Of a stretch of DNA of 64,000 bases, positions 42,241 to 53,760 are shown piece after piece; the first letter of the stretch is position 1; the number at the start of each line of letters is the position of its first letter. Source of the stretch: Spirometra erinaceieuropaei (lineage: Eukaryota > Platyhelminthes > Cestoda > Diphyllobothriidea > Diphyllobothriidae). A program made the translations under genes and the position numbers. A model generated the notes under the pieces. It was not told where the DNA came from, made no database searches, and worked only from the letters and a program-made list of their open reading frames with translations. The stretch covers positions 803,464 to 867,463 of the forward strand of contig CACRXP010000191.1 in the NCBI GenBank assembly GCA_902702965.1, read 5' to 3'.

Positions 42241-42880
42241 CCTGGCATAGCAGACGCTCATACACCCTGGGGATTAATTGAGGTACATCTATCATTAGCG
42301 GCATGGCGCTGGTTAGAAATTGAGACCTTGGGTTTTGTCTCGCCTTCTGAAAACAAAGGAAGCTGAATTAAGGCCGGGAGTTTTTGAACTCAAACTGGCT
42401 GATCTAGGCAGCAGGGGACATCTGACCATCCTGACTCCCTCGTGCTTTTAAGTAGTCATTCTTGCTCCAGCAAGGCGTCGTCCGAAAGCATAAATTAACG
42501 CAAGTATATGTAAACACCCGTCGGGCAGCTTAGTTTTCATTCATCACGTATATCATAATGGAGCATATTCCTCCGGTTTTATCAATGTAGGCTGTAAGCA
42601 AACAACAAATTAGTCTACATGTAAGTTTTTCCTCAAGATTTGCGAAGGAATGGAACCGCGTGAATGAGTTTTCATGTCGTCTGGGGAGACCGATTCATCA
42701 CCACCTATCCGCGTGACTATTTTTATTGCGTTAGCTCTGTGTAACCTAATGGTTGTAACGAGTTGGCTAGATTATGTCCTAAATCGAGGTGTAGGCTTCA
42801 AAATCGAAATTCGTAGCCTACCTCTCACACACAGCTAGGACACAGTGGCCAACGCCGCCCGGAACTCGCCGCCCGCGGCC
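42240..42880. other. No gene recognised
   Basis: Nothing assigned. Confidence 0.4.
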
Positions 42881-42884
42881 GTTT

Positions 42885-43621
42885 CTGGTGACCAAAACTA
42901 CGTTCGTCCGTACAACATTTGTGTCAGTCTTGCGCCACGCTCAAACCTCCCTCCCCATCACCCCGTGCCCCACTACAACCTATGACTACCGGTTTCCCGG
43001 GCGAGCGTGTCGGTATGGACATCTTGGGACCCCTACTAATATCGGTGCGCGGATTCGAGTACGTCCTAGTCGTGGTGGACTACTTCACTAAGTGGATAGA
43101 AGCCGTACCACTCCTCCGCCAGGAAGCGGCATCAGTTGCAAACGCCAGTAGCTGCACTTGGATTAGTCGCTGGGGCGCCCCTTTGTCATTTCATTCAGAC
43201 GGCGACGCCAATTTCCAGTCAGGAGGTCTGCGAGATCCTAGAGATTCGCAAAACCCGGACTACCCCGTACCACCGCGAAGGCAACGGCCTTGTAGAAAGG
43301 ACCAACCGAACATTACATAACCTCTTACATGCATGTTCACAGGACGGACACGAACACGACTGGGACGCACACTTACCTCTGTGCCTTCTAGCTTATCGCG
43401 GAGCAGTACATTCGTCCACGGGGTTCACCCCTCACTACCTTTGGTCTGGCCGTGATCTGCGCCTTCCAGCCGACCTTCGCTACCCCCTACCGACGCCCGA
43501 CCCGACCACACCACATGAGTACGCCACTCACCTCATGATGGATAACCGTACCATAAACGGTAATCCTACATCGCTGTTGCTTGGCGACCTCTCTACGACC
43601 GCCCAGAGTGGCACAGTCTAG
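42885..43621 (+). pseudogene. Ty3/gypsy LTR-retrotransposon integrase fragment
   Basis: First frame: CQSC, APLQPMTTGFPGERVGMDIL (first catalytic Asp), VLVVVDYFTKWIEAVPL, WISRWGAPLSFHSDGDANF (second Asp). A frame change near 43222 leads to EVCEILEIRKTRTTPYH, EGNGLVERTNRTLHNLL (catalytic Glu) and CLLAYRGAVHSSTGFTPHYL. It ends at a TAG (43619-43621). No reverse transcriptase, protease or LTR was seen. The frameshift makes it a pseudogene. Confidence 0.88.
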
Positions 43622-43624
43622 GCG

Positions 43625-44359
43625 CAAAGGAGTTATAATGGTCAGAGGGCTCACCCACACCAGATGTCCATGTGTCAATAATCGCACCCGCAAAGAGTAA
43701 TCGGAAAGGTCCTGTCGGGTGGTACTTTAAAAGTGCCTAAAATCAAGCTAATCTAGGCGCAAACATACGCCGTCACGTGATTGGTGCGTCGGCTCAACCG
43801 CAGTGGAGACCTTAAAGGGGCAAAAAGCTATTGAGTGTGCAGGTTCAGAATGGAACATAGTAAACACACAGTTTTGATCTTGACAAACACACAATAGTCA
43901 CCAGACTCACGCGTAAGTTTGGCTATCCAGGGTAAAAAATGATTACTTACAGTCCATTCGGCCGTAGTGTGCCTGGATTAGACAGCGTAAAGTGTAAATT
44001 CAAGTCTCAAGCATTTTCTCTCGAACACATTCAGTAGACACGCAGAGGAAGACAAAGTATGGAAGGGCAGAAGAATTTTTTAATGCTCAGTCATAAATTG
44101 TCGGTTGTTCTTCACCAGGATGAACGAGAATGCGGGCGGGCTAACGTTCATGTTATTTTAACAGCAAGCATAAAACAGAAGGTGAGCTGACTACACATTC
44201 GGCAGTTCCCCACGTCTCTTCCGACTATGCTTACTGGCAAATACTTTACTGTCTCCACCTTTGACATGATAATATGTTTGTTGTATTGTATCTTCGCCAT
44301 CCTGCTCGTTTCCACTCTTCTTCCTCTTTTTCTCATCCTCATCCCCTTCGTCCTCCTCC
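43625..44359. other. No gene recognised
   Basis: Nothing assigned. Confidence 0.4.
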
Positions 44360-45011
44360 NNNNNNNNNNNNNNNNNNNNNNNNNNNNNNNNNNNNNNNNN
44401 NNNNNNNNNNNNNNNNNNNNNNNNNNNNNNNNNNNNNNNNNNNNNNNNNNNNNNNNNNNNNNNNNNNNNNNNNNNNNNNNNNNNNNNNNNNNNNNNNNNN
44501 NNNNNNNNNNNNNNNNNNNNNNNNNNNNNNNNNNNNNNNNNNNNNNNNNNNNNNNNNNNNNNNNNNNNNNNNNNNNNNNNNNNNNNNNNNNNNNNNNNNN
44601 NNNNNNNNNNNNNNNNNNNNNNNNNNNNNNNNNNNNNNNNNNNNNNNNNNNNNNNNNNNNNNNNNNNNNNNNNNNNNNNNNNNNNNNNNNNNNNNNNNNN
44701 NNNNNNNNNNNNNNNNNNNNNNNNNNNNNNNNNNNNNNNNNNNNNNNNNNNNNNNNNNNNNNNNNNNNNNNNNNNNNNNNNNNNNNNNNNNNNNNNNNNN
44801 NNNNNNNNNNNNNNNNNNNNNNNNNNNNNNNNNNNNNNNNNNNNNNNNNNNNNNNNNNNNNNNNNNNNNNNNNNNNNNNNNNNNNNNNNNNNNNNNNNNN
44901 NNNNNNNNNNNNNNNNNNNNNNNNNNNNNNNNNNNNNNNNNNNNNNNNNNNNNNNNNNNNNNNNNNNNNNNNNNNNNNNNNNNNNNNNNNNNNNNNNNNN
45001 NNNNNNNNNNN
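44360..45011. other. Assembly gap (652 N)
   Basis: Run of N bordered on both sides by TCC-rich sequence, so the gap probably spans a simple repeat. Confidence 1.
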
Positions 45012-45025
45012 CCTCCTCTTCGCCG

Positions 45026-45062
45026 CCCCTCCTCCTCCTCCTCCTCCTCCTCCTCCTCCTCT
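45026..45062. repeat. (CTC)n microsatellite at gap edge
   Basis: Pure CTC run. Confidence 0.9.
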
Positions 45063-45064
45063 TC

Positions 45065-46010
45065 CCCCTACTTCCCCTTCTTGCCACTTCTTCCCCTCCA
45101 GTTCCTCATGCTCCTGCACCTACACCCGAACTCTGGCGATGTATTGGCACTCATCCGGCAGAATTATCATGAAATGAATCGTTACCTTCAACATGCCAGG
45201 CCTCGCGTTCTGTATGTCAGTTCATTAATTTGACGTTTGTTAGCTATTCACTCCAACTTTGTCCAAAGTGGCTGCATTGTCTGTCGACCGAAGGAGCGTG
45301 CCATTGGCACAACTAATGCACTTGGCAAATTATTATGCTGTCCTCGACGTGTAAAAAAAGAAGTTATTGCGAAAAGACCAGTGAGACCAGCAATGACCAA
45401 ATAAATTCCACAGTGTTGCTTACTGGCATCTTGAACTCACATTCCTTGGGTAGCGAATACTGCTTCGTAGCCTAAACTACCAAAGTCAGGGTAGAGTGTA
45501 TATCTGCACCCAATGTTGAGTGTTATTTTAAAGTCATGATCTTGGAAATCCAAGTGAAATATTGTGACCAGGCAAGGATGCAATGCTGCTGAGTGTTTTA
45601 TGTCTGCATTCAGTTTGCCGGTATGTGCCGGTGCAAATTGGTATCTCAGTTAAAATGTGGTTTTTAAACTTCGAGTCTGTCTCATAGAAGAGCAAAATGA
45701 ACTTCTGTGTAATACCGGCCCGCATGAGGAAATCAATCTACTTCCGAGGGCTTAGGGCCCCAGACTACATGCTTATTCACTGGAACAGGGAATAGCTCTT
45801 TACAAGGAACCATAGTTGCGAAGAGTCCAGATATGGAAGGCCTTTTCATCTGAGGCGTAAAACACTTGACATTAAAAAACAAGGGAGACTGATTAGTCAT
45901 CGTCAGTCAGCCTTACCTAACCCCATGTCTGGAGGAGCTGGAGGTCGACCCCGGGTTCCTTGATCGTAAATCGTTAATTAGTCCAACATTCAACCGGCTC
46001 CTGTAGATCT
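45065..46010. other. No gene; decayed SINE tail near 45880-45930
   Basis: Minus-strand GGCTGACTGACGATGACTAA resembles the SINE tail but lacks the GAA core. Confidence 0.4.
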
Positions 46011-46012
46011 GC

Positions 46013-46285
46013 CTATATCACGCGCCGCTGTGCGGCTGCTGGTTGGGCTCGAGAGAGAGCCCTTAAGGCACAACGGGACAAGTGATTTCCGTAGCGCGAT
46101 CGGTGAGCACCCCTCCACCATCGTATATTTCCGATCGAAACCGGCAGGACAACGAGGCCGTGGCTCAGTGGTTAGAGGCGCTGGGATTCTAACCAACAGT
46201 GTTCCACACTTCAGGTTTGGGGTGCGACTGACTGACGACGGCCAATAAACCAGAAGTGACCACTCCAGTCTCCCTTGTTTTAGTC
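46013..46285 (+). repeat. SINE with tRNA-like head and hammerhead-like tail, copy S2
   Basis: GCCGCTGTGCGGC head, GGCACAACGGGACAAGTGAT, A box GGCTCAGTGGTTAGAGGC (about 46163-46180), tail core at 46225-46270. Part of the B-box region is deleted relative to S1. Confidence 0.6.
46225..46270 (+). ncRNA. Hammerhead-like motif in SINE tail
   Basis: CTGACGA (46232-46238), GAA (46253-46255), stem III GTGACCAC, and stem I GACTG pairing perfectly with CAGTC. Compared with S1, stem I and III carry paired changes, but position 16.1 is C instead of U. Confidence 0.4.
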
Positions 46286-46289
46286 TGTA

Positions 46290-47230
46290 CTCCTCTTGTA
46301 TACTTAATTACCGCTATGCGACTGTCTGTTAGAGTCGTAGGTTGAACCACAAAGTGAAACGGGACAGGCATGTCCTATAACCAGGTCGGCAGACAGTTTG
46401 GTTTCAAAAGAACCACCATACCAGAGGTACGGGCGGGTCACGCGAATGTAAGCAGATGAGGCTTAGGCAACAGGTCTGCCGTATGCGCATTTGATGTGAC
46501 GTGAGCACGAGTGAGTACTGTCAGTCGTTTCTGACACAGAAGTTAGAAAACCTCCCACTTGTCCTCCAGACTTTGACTGTTGCGCAGTTCACGCCAATAA
46601 CCGTCGGCAGTTGGTGACGCACTACTTGTGAGTGAGATTTGTGGAAGACTGTCAACGTGTAATTTTATCTAACGCTTCTGTGAGTCAGCACTGGGGGATC
46701 CATTCTCACGTCTGATGGTTGGACTGTAATAACTCCTTGATGTGACCCTTATGGCACTTACACTCGCGCTGGATATGAGTCATCCTCGCAGAAGTCTGAC
46801 ACATGCGATGGACATCAGGCTGTGTGTGGCACACGTAGACATTGCGTCCGCTACTGCGCCCACCCGTCCTGTCTGTTTGGCCCTGTCATTGAAAAAGGAT
46901 TGGCCACGTCCAAGTCACAGCTGAGACCAACGCGTTGGACAACGGAGGACCTCGAGGCTTATGGCGTTTTGACAAGCCGGTGAAAGTTGAAATGGGACGA
47001 TTTAAGGTTGCCTATATCAAAGAAATTACAAATCATCTTTGCTTACGAGAGGTTCTAAATCAAAAACAAACAGCGAAAACAGGAAATCCCTTCCATTTGA
47101 AATAGGGTTTATTTGCCAACCCTAAAATTCTAACTTTCTGCCTGTGCGGTATCAGCGAAGATAAGTAGGACGGTAAACTGTTTTACGAACAGAGAACTTA
47201 CCCGGTAAAGTGTAATTAGGGGAGGCACAC
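46290..47230. other. No gene recognised
   Basis: Nothing assigned. Confidence 0.4.
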
Positions 47231-47513
<283 letters not shown>

Positions 47514-47694
47514 TGAATGTTATTAGTGTTATTAATGCTGCTAATATGACCATTAAATCCGATAATACGTATTATGCCTCTGACAATGACGGTATACTCT
47601 TGAGCGACCAGTTCTGAGCTTCGTTTAAAGGAGTATTATAGGTGAATAACTTGAAATAATCTTCTTCTTCCTCATTATCCCATCACCACAGACA

Positions 47695-47905
47695 GTTTGA
47701 TAGTCGCGAACGATGAACTTCGCCACTGCTCCTTGAGGTAGGCCCAGCAGCAGCGACTTGCTTGTGTATGTGTTAATAAGGGAAGGCTTTCGTTGCATCT
47801 AGCTCACTCTCCCCTACCAAACCCACTATTTCCCGACGGTAAGACCAGAAGTGGGCTTGGGTGCAGTGACGCGCATCCGCGTGCCATATGCGACCTGGCT
47901 GCCAA
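47695..47905 (+). repeat. Family R dispersed repeat, divergent
   Basis: GCGACTTGCTTGTGTATG.. and TTGCATCTAGCTCACTCTCC blocks in family order. Confidence 0.5.
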
Positions 47906-47909
47906 TTCC

Positions 47910-48462
47910 TAAAGAATCAGGGTTCAATGAAGTGTCTCAGGTCTTGATCTAACAAGCCGGACTTAAACTCAAAAACCCAGGGTTGGGCGGAATAAAGACA
48001 CATTAATCCGATTTTACAGCCTACGACCAGGCCCAGAAGGTGCTGTATAGCCTTAAATTTTTGTTTGCGTACTAAACCGGTCGAACGGAACCATTCCCAG
48101 GATCTTACCCGAATTACCCACCAAAAGCGCAAAGAACTCTGATGGCAAGATATCCAGCTTCCGGCACCGCAGGCGGAGTTTAGCTCGAGACGGGGACATC
48201 CTGGTGGTCCGTCCCACACTCCAATAGGGGGAACTTCAATTGCCGAAGGCACAGATCGTCTGCGAACACCCGTATTCCCTCGGTTTGTACGCTTCTGCGC
48301 GCTTATAATTTGTACGCTTTCATGTAAGTGCTATGTTGGGCTGCGCATACAAGTTCTAAGATCCCATACGCCCAATCTCTGGCGCAGAAGGAATTACTTT
48401 AATAGAATAGCAACTGCCCAACCCTTTCTCATTAGGCCAGTCCATTTCAGGCAACCAAAATT
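47910..48462. other. No gene recognised
   Basis: Nothing assigned. Confidence 0.4.
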
Positions 48463-48477
48463 CCTTAAGAGTCAGTT

Positions 48478-48513
48478 AGCGAACATATGTTTTCGGGAAC
48501 TCATCATCAAGCC
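48478..48513 (-). ncRNA. Hammerhead motif, left arm, one core change
   Basis: Minus strand: GGC, TTGATGA (C3 is U), stem II TGAGTTCCC, GAA, stem III AACA/TGTT (48482-48491), C17 at 48481, then GCT. The C3 change would reduce activity. Confidence 0.5.
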
Positions 48514-48800
48514 GATGCATTTACATGGGTAATGATCATTCTAATTGTAGACGTGCTATCGCCGCTATGCGGTGATAGCACGCCATCCCGACGCCCTGAG
48601 AGGAGTCACACGCACTTTCATCGCTTACAATCTAACTGGAACCCATCTCCTCCCCCCCTCCCACCCCAAATCCACTGTCCTCAGCACGCTGACTTCGTTA
48701 TGCGGCCGGCGTGAGAACATGGAGTACGATTAACCCTACCCCTGACAAGCATTTATATCCTGTCTACAATTAGAATGATCATTACCCACGTAAATGTATC

Positions 48801-48836
48801 GGCCTGATGATGTGATACCGAAAACAAATGTTCGCC
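48801..48836 (+). ncRNA. Hammerhead ribozyme motif, family B, complete core
   Basis: Stem I GGC (48801-48803) with GCC (48834-48836); CTGATGA (48804-48810); short stem II TGTGATACC (48811-48819); GAA (48820-48822); stem III AACA (48823-48826) with TGTT (48829-48832); C17 at 48833. Every invariant core base is present. Stem II has only two pairs. Confidence 0.6.
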
Positions 48837-49089
48837 AACTGACTCTTCAATCGTAATACGGGAATTTTCGCTGAACTGAGACACAATTCCTTACTGGTTT
48901 TTTTTACTTCTCCCAACAAATTTTGAGCTCGCAGCACGGGTTAACAGTCATTTTTTGAAGACTAATCCCACTCTTCTTATTTACGTCCGTGAGGGGACAG
49001 TTAAGGGGTGGGGACGATATTTATAAGGAGGAGCGCAGGTTAATTAGGAAAAAAATAAAATGAAGCCAGAAATTAGCGTGCAGAGCTTT

Positions 49090-49980
49090 CCGCGTCTCTT
49101 ATCTCTTCAATTTGACCAAATGTACCATACGGCGCCTCGGAAATCAGACCCCTAGTACGCGACAATACCATCTGAACGGAATACCACTTCGAGAAGCAGA
49201 AACGCAGAAAGATCTCGGAGTCTGGGTTACAGACAGCCTTAAGCCTTCTTCGCAATGTTGTAAGGCGGCCAAGGCCGCAACTTCAATGCTATATGCCATT
49301 GAGCGAGCATTCGAAGTTTTCGATGAAGACTGCTTCTCCAAAGTCTTCGGCACGTTTGCAAGGCTCCACCTCGAATATGCAATTCAGGCCTGGAGACCAT
49401 GGACACATCAGGATTACAATCTGCTCGAAAGGGTGCAGAGGCGAGCCACAACATAAGTAAGAGGTCAAAGTGCACTGCCATATGAGATCCGCTTAACTAA
49501 CCTTAAGCTCTATCCTCTGAGTTATAGGCAGTTGCGCGGAGACTTGATACAAACTTTCCGTATCGTGCGTGGCTTGGACTGCGCCCTTCGGTGCGATAAA
49601 TTTTTCCAACTCGCCACAACAACTAACCTCCGGGGACATCCCTTCAAGTTACGTGTGCCCCAGAGTAGATTGAATGTGAGAAAATATTTCTTCTCCAACC
49701 GTGTCGTGGAACCGTGGAATAATCTGCCCGAGACGGTTGTCATGTCGCAATCTGTGGCGACATTTAAATGTAGGCTTGACAGACATATGCTACAGCAACA
49801 CGCGGACTATGTGACTTTTTAGCCATGTGACCAGTGGCATATGTGACTCAATGCCTGCATACACTTACTGCTGTAATTTCTTCACATTTTTGTGTATTTA
49901 TCGATTTTTTATGTACAAATAGGGAGTTCAAAGGCGTAAGCCTATTTCCCTCAAATACACTGACTGACTGACTGAATCTA
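49090..49980 (+). pseudogene. CR1-like retrotransposon 3' half, one stop codon
   Basis: A single frame from about 49112 to 49822 encodes the C-terminal third of a CR1-like ORF2: EAETQKDLGVWVTDSLKPS, LEYAIQAWRPWTHQDYNLLE, RGDLIQTFRIVRGLDCALRC, FSNRVVEPWNNLPETVV. It is broken only by a TAA after RRATT near 49454. The 3' UTR ends with TTTCCCTCAAATACACTGA and CTGA repeats at 49978. 5' truncated. Confidence 0.85.
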
Positions 49981-50115
49981 GCGGCAGTTCGACTGTCGCG
50001 GATGATGTCCGTCATGTGTCCCACGGAAGTCGGCGCAGAACGCTGACTTGCGAGTGAATTAGTTCATTGTGGGACAGACTTTCGCAGCATCTACCACACC
50101 CTCTGGTTCCTCACC
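49980..50115 (+). repeat. Family R dispersed repeat, partial
   Basis: GATGTCCGTCATGTGTCCCA and GACAGACTTTCGCAGCATCT blocks. Confidence 0.55.
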
Positions 50116-50119
50116 CACC

Positions 50120-50820
50120 ACTTCCGGATAGTGAGACGACGACAACGACCACCGTTCTATTATCCGCCTTGAGATAACCGCTGCGAGAGTAGAACAAACG
50201 CTGATGTGGGGTAAGACTAGTCATTTTAGAAGATGAGCCCGGTATTCTAAGCGTGGGCATCCAATAACCTGCTTTCGAACTCCGGCTTCAACAGCAACTG
50301 GGGGTGAGGTATTAGTGACTAATGACGGCTAGCGGGCCCTTGAGAGCCATTTAACTAATACTAACCACAGCCACAACACAAAGCCTTAACTGTCCGGAAT
50401 GGCGTCCACCCTGAACTACAGGTGCATTTCGAAGGTAGCTGCTACTCCATGAGGCTTCTCAATATCCGAAACTTTCCCTATGCTCATTTATTAAAACCAC
50501 CAGCCCCTTCGTCATCTCGGTCAACTAACTTGCCGGTCGAATTCTGGATGAAGTTTCTCATCCTCTTCAATTGCTGCGAAGTTCTCCCACCCCATGTGTC
50601 GTGGCTTTCGACGTACCTCTCGCCGCGCATCGGTATATCAGCAATTTGTATTGACATTCCAGGCATGCTATCTTACGCGAAGAGACAGAAATACATAAAA
50701 TGGGACTTTAGCCATCTCTGTAATAGTTATTCCTCTTCGTGTTAATCTTTTTAACGAATGAAGGCGGAATTTCGCGTTCCAGGTGTATGCATAAGTGAAG
50801 AAGAAGAGTCGAGCACCGGA
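50120..50820. other. No gene; possible decayed SINE near 50230-50335
   Basis: GACTAATGACGGCTAGCGGG resembles the SINE tail. A 107-codon ORF (50422-50745) has no motif. Confidence 0.35.
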
Positions 50821-50836
50821 ACACTTCGTTTATTAT

Positions 50837-50876
50837 CCTGAGCTTTCAGACTCGTACAGGAGTCCATCGTCAGAGG
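50837..50876 (-). ncRNA. Hammerhead ribozyme motif, PLE family B' (best stem II)
   Basis: Minus strand: CCT, CTGACGA (50867-50873), stem II GGACTC/GAGTCT with six pairs and loop CTGTAC, GAA (50845-50847), AGCT (50841-50844), C17 at 50840 and AGG pairing with CCT. AGCT, like ACGT in family A, is self-complementary. It lies 50-90 nt past the PLE coding end, same strand. Confidence 0.72.
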
Positions 50877-50924
50877 TAGTGACAGAAACAGGACAAACGG
50901 CAGTTATAAGGCACGTAGGCCCAA

Positions 50925-51704
50925 TCATCGACCGACGTCGCACGACTGGAGGTGACTACGAAGGGCTCTGTACGCCGGCGCCAGATCGATAAATCGATTG
51001 GCCGAGTTCTCATCCGAGGCCCAGGCTTCAATCAATCCACGGCCTGTTTTGTTTCCGGCGTGGGCGACTATTTTGGTGGCTGCGAAGTTAAACTTGTGAC
51101 CCATTTCGTAGGCGTGGGCGGCCACTTGTGATAATGCGTCGCCTCGTCGCACAGCCAGCTTGTGTTCGTGTATGCGCGATCCGAGCATGCGTCCAGTCTG
51201 TTCTGTGTAGTTACAAGTACAATTTTGACACGGAATGCGATACACTACTCCAGATTGCTCTTCAGGTTTTAACCGGTCTTTGATTTTCATGACTCTGTTG
51301 CGCATGGTGGCTTTGGGGCGGTGCGCAATTCCAACACCTAGCTCCGCAGCAACGCGCTCGGTCGCTTCTGAAACACCCTTGATGTATGGCAGAGAATGCC
51401 ATACTGTCAGTGGTGTTGATGTTCGAGTCCTCTGGTGGCGACCGCGTAGGCAGCGACTTATGAATGCCCTCGGATAGCAATTTTGCACAAACTGGTCGCG
51501 GAGATAACGAGCCTCACGTGCTCTGTCCTCCGGTTTGCTGCAATGAGTTTGGATCCGTTTGAAGAGCGTCTTTACACAGCTTCGTTTGTGAGCCACCGGA
51601 TGGTTGCTATGAAAACTAAGAAGCTGTGTGGTGTTCGTTGCCTTCCTATAAACCGTCGTTTCAAGTTCATCGTTAAGGTTTCGTCTGAAGAGCACATCCC
51701 TCAA
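50925..51704 (-). pseudogene. Penelope-like element, RT C-terminus plus GIY-YIG endonuclease
   Basis: A 259-codon uninterrupted frame: LETTVYRKATNTTQLLSFHS, NHPVAHKRSCVKTLFKRIQT, GVGIAHRPKATMRNRVMKIK, then SGVVYRIPCQNCTCNYTEQT (GIY block intact; YIG reads YTE), GRMLGSRIHEHKLAVRRGDA and RFIDLAPAYRALRSHL. The reverse-transcriptase core is missing (5' truncated). Typical PLE order RT, EN, then pLTR with hammerhead is kept. The open frame suggests a young copy, but the YIG block has lost Ile-Gly. Confidence 0.88.
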
Positions 51705-51772
51705 ACCTTTTTAACTTTTGCGTATCCTATCCGCAGTGAGTGGAGGCAATTTTTTGTTGTAAATGTTGGAAA

Positions 51773-52435
51773 GGTTCGATTACGGTATCTGGGCAGCAAG
51801 TATAAGCGCAGTGTGGACACTGGAAGTAAAGTAAATCGCAGGGGGATGTTGAAGTCGTTAGTGGGGAAAGTAGCCGATGCTGAAAATCCGTCGCACAATT
51901 GAAGAAAGTCTAGAATCCCCAAAAACCACCTGGCCGACAGGACACGCGGGGCAGCATACCCCAAACATGACGATAAACCTAACCGTAACCACAAAAGTAA
52001 ACTAAATCCTCAACGAAATTATAAACCCACAGCTAACCCTAAAGCTAACACTAAACCTAAACCTAGATCTATCACAAACCATAACCCAAATCCTAAACCT
52101 AACATTAACGGTAACTCTACCCCAAACCGACCACTAACCCTAATCTCAACCTTAGCGCTAAACGTAGACCTAAACCGCACTCCAAACCCTAACTCTAACC
52201 GGAACGCTCAAACTTAACACAGACCCTAACCCTGAACTTAATTCCAAGCCTGACGCTAATCCAGGCCCTATAGCAAACCCGATCTCTAAACCGAAACATC
52301 GGTTTGACCTTTTCCATTTTAGCTTTGGCCACTTCCATAGTATCGGTTTCAGCATCGTCTTTTGACCTACTTTCCTTCTAATGCCCATATTGCGTTAATG
52401 CTTGAGACCAGGACGGCGTAACTGACCCCCACTAA
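51773..52435. mobile_element. TIR element with CCCTAA-like repeats (family T), copy 2
   Basis: Left GGTTCGATTACGGTATCTGG and right, reversed, GGTCAGTTACGCCGTCCTGG. Shares all flank blocks with 17160-17862 in reverse orientation. Interior telomere-like repeats at 51970-52290. Confidence 0.65.
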
Positions 52436-52439
52436 AATC

Positions 52440-52470
52440 TTGAATATAACTTTCAAAATAAAGCATATTC

Positions 52471-52501
<31 letters not shown>

Positions 52502-53035
52502 ACTCACTCTCTCTGTACCTTTCTCACTTGTTATCTGTGCTATGCAACGACAGGCTGCAGTTAGTAAGCCGTTGCGAAATCTATTGGTTCCAATAAATTC
52601 TGCTGTCTATGCCTGCTTTAAATTCATTCTGAGGAAATATCGCTTCAAGCTAACGGAAAATCTAACCGTAACCTCGAAAGTAAACCTACTCGTTAGCGCA
52701 ATTGTAAACCTATCGCCTATCCTAAACTTGACCCTAAACCGGATCCTAAACCTGCCGCAAACCCTAAATCTAAACTCAATTTTCAACATGACTCTAACTC
52801 AAACCCTAAAACGAACCCTACCTCTAAACCAAAACACCAAGTTGCCCTTTTCCGTTTTAGCTTTGGCCACTTTCCAAATAACGGTTTCAGCATCCTCCTT
52901 CGACCTACTTTCCTGTTAATGCCCATATTGCGATTATACTTGAGACCAGGACCGCGTAACGGACCCCCAGTAAAATCTTGAATTTAATTTTCAAAATAAA
53001 ACATATTCCTCTCTCTCTCTCTCATTCCCCCTTTC
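52440..53035. repeat. Partial tandem duplication of family T end plus (CT)n tract
   Basis: The right end of family T followed by ATCTTGAATATAACTTTC, AAAATAAAGCATATTCC and a CT run occurs at 52430-52498 and again at 52973-53020. Between them lie the repeat shared with 40640-40770 and a second, left-truncated family T interior (52660-52975). Confidence 0.65.
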
Positions 53036-53039
53036 TCTC

Positions 53040-53410
53040 TGGCTTTTAATATTCAAGCACCATGAGAAAGGGACGTTTATCCAAAAAGTGAGGTGTGAAG
53101 GCGAAAAATTGAGTAGCCCGCGGACCTCATACGAAGGCGTGGTCTCAATTGCTGTCTAAGCCCGTGTAGATGCGCGGTCCGTTGCTAGCGTTTGCGGCTG
53201 CCCGCCCCACGTCTGTTTACTACGCTCCGAAGCAACCACTCACCTTTGACAATTGACCGCCAAGGCAGTCGGTGGTACACGAGATTACATCACAAAAACT
53301 CCCTCATGCCACCCTTTTTTCTCTGCACCGACAAAACAAAGTCCGTAAGTCTCTCTCCCGCCAATATGCACTCACTGAGGACAAATATTTGCCGCACAGG
53401 GCCTGGAGGC
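53040..53410. other. No gene recognised
   Basis: Nothing assigned. Confidence 0.4.
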
Positions 53411-53459
53411 AATGTGCGTACTGGCATTTGGTAAGGATGCCCCGAAAGGGGGGGGTTTT

Positions 53460-53760
53460 CCCTGGTCAAGGCACTTGCAGCAAGTCTGCGAAAGGTATTC
53501 CAAGAATTTGCTCGCTTTACTTAACTTAGTAAGGGCAGTCGGGACCGTTCATTTTGTCTTAACCCTGACTAAAGGTCGGAAAGTGTTTTGCTGTCGCTGT
53601 CCACATATATATAAAATATTGCAGGCACTTTGGGGAAGGCCTGCGAGATGTATTGCAGAAATTTGCACGCTTTAACGAATCTAGGGAGGGCAATCGGGAT
53701 GGTCCGTTTTGTCTTAACCCTGGCTAAAGATCGGCGGGTATGTTTTTTTCGTTGTCCATA
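53460..53760. repeat. Two tandem ~160-bp repeat units
   Basis: Blocks TTTTGTCTTAACCCTG.CTAAAG.TCGG, TTTGCTGTCGCTGTCCAC and ATATATATA occur twice in the same order. Confidence 0.6.

Larger units (their letters stand above)
48465..48852. mobile_element. ~390-bp inverted-repeat element with a hammerhead in each arm
   Basis: Left arm (48468-48550) and right arm (48764-48849) are reverse complements: AAGAGTCAGTTAGCGAACAT versus TGTTCGCCAACTGACTCTTC, and TGGGTAATGATCATTCTAAT versus its partner at 48767-48787. The right arm carries a plus-strand hammerhead and the left a minus-strand one, both pointing outward. The interior has a 13-bp hairpin (48553-48581) and no ORF. Confidence 0.75.

Noticed and set aside
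44148..45233. Four ~300-codon ORFs
   Set aside because: They cross the 652-N gap; the flanks are TCC-rich simple sequence.
53192..53675. Overlapping 80-87-codon ORFs
   Set aside because: They lie over a tandem repeat and share no motif with known proteins.
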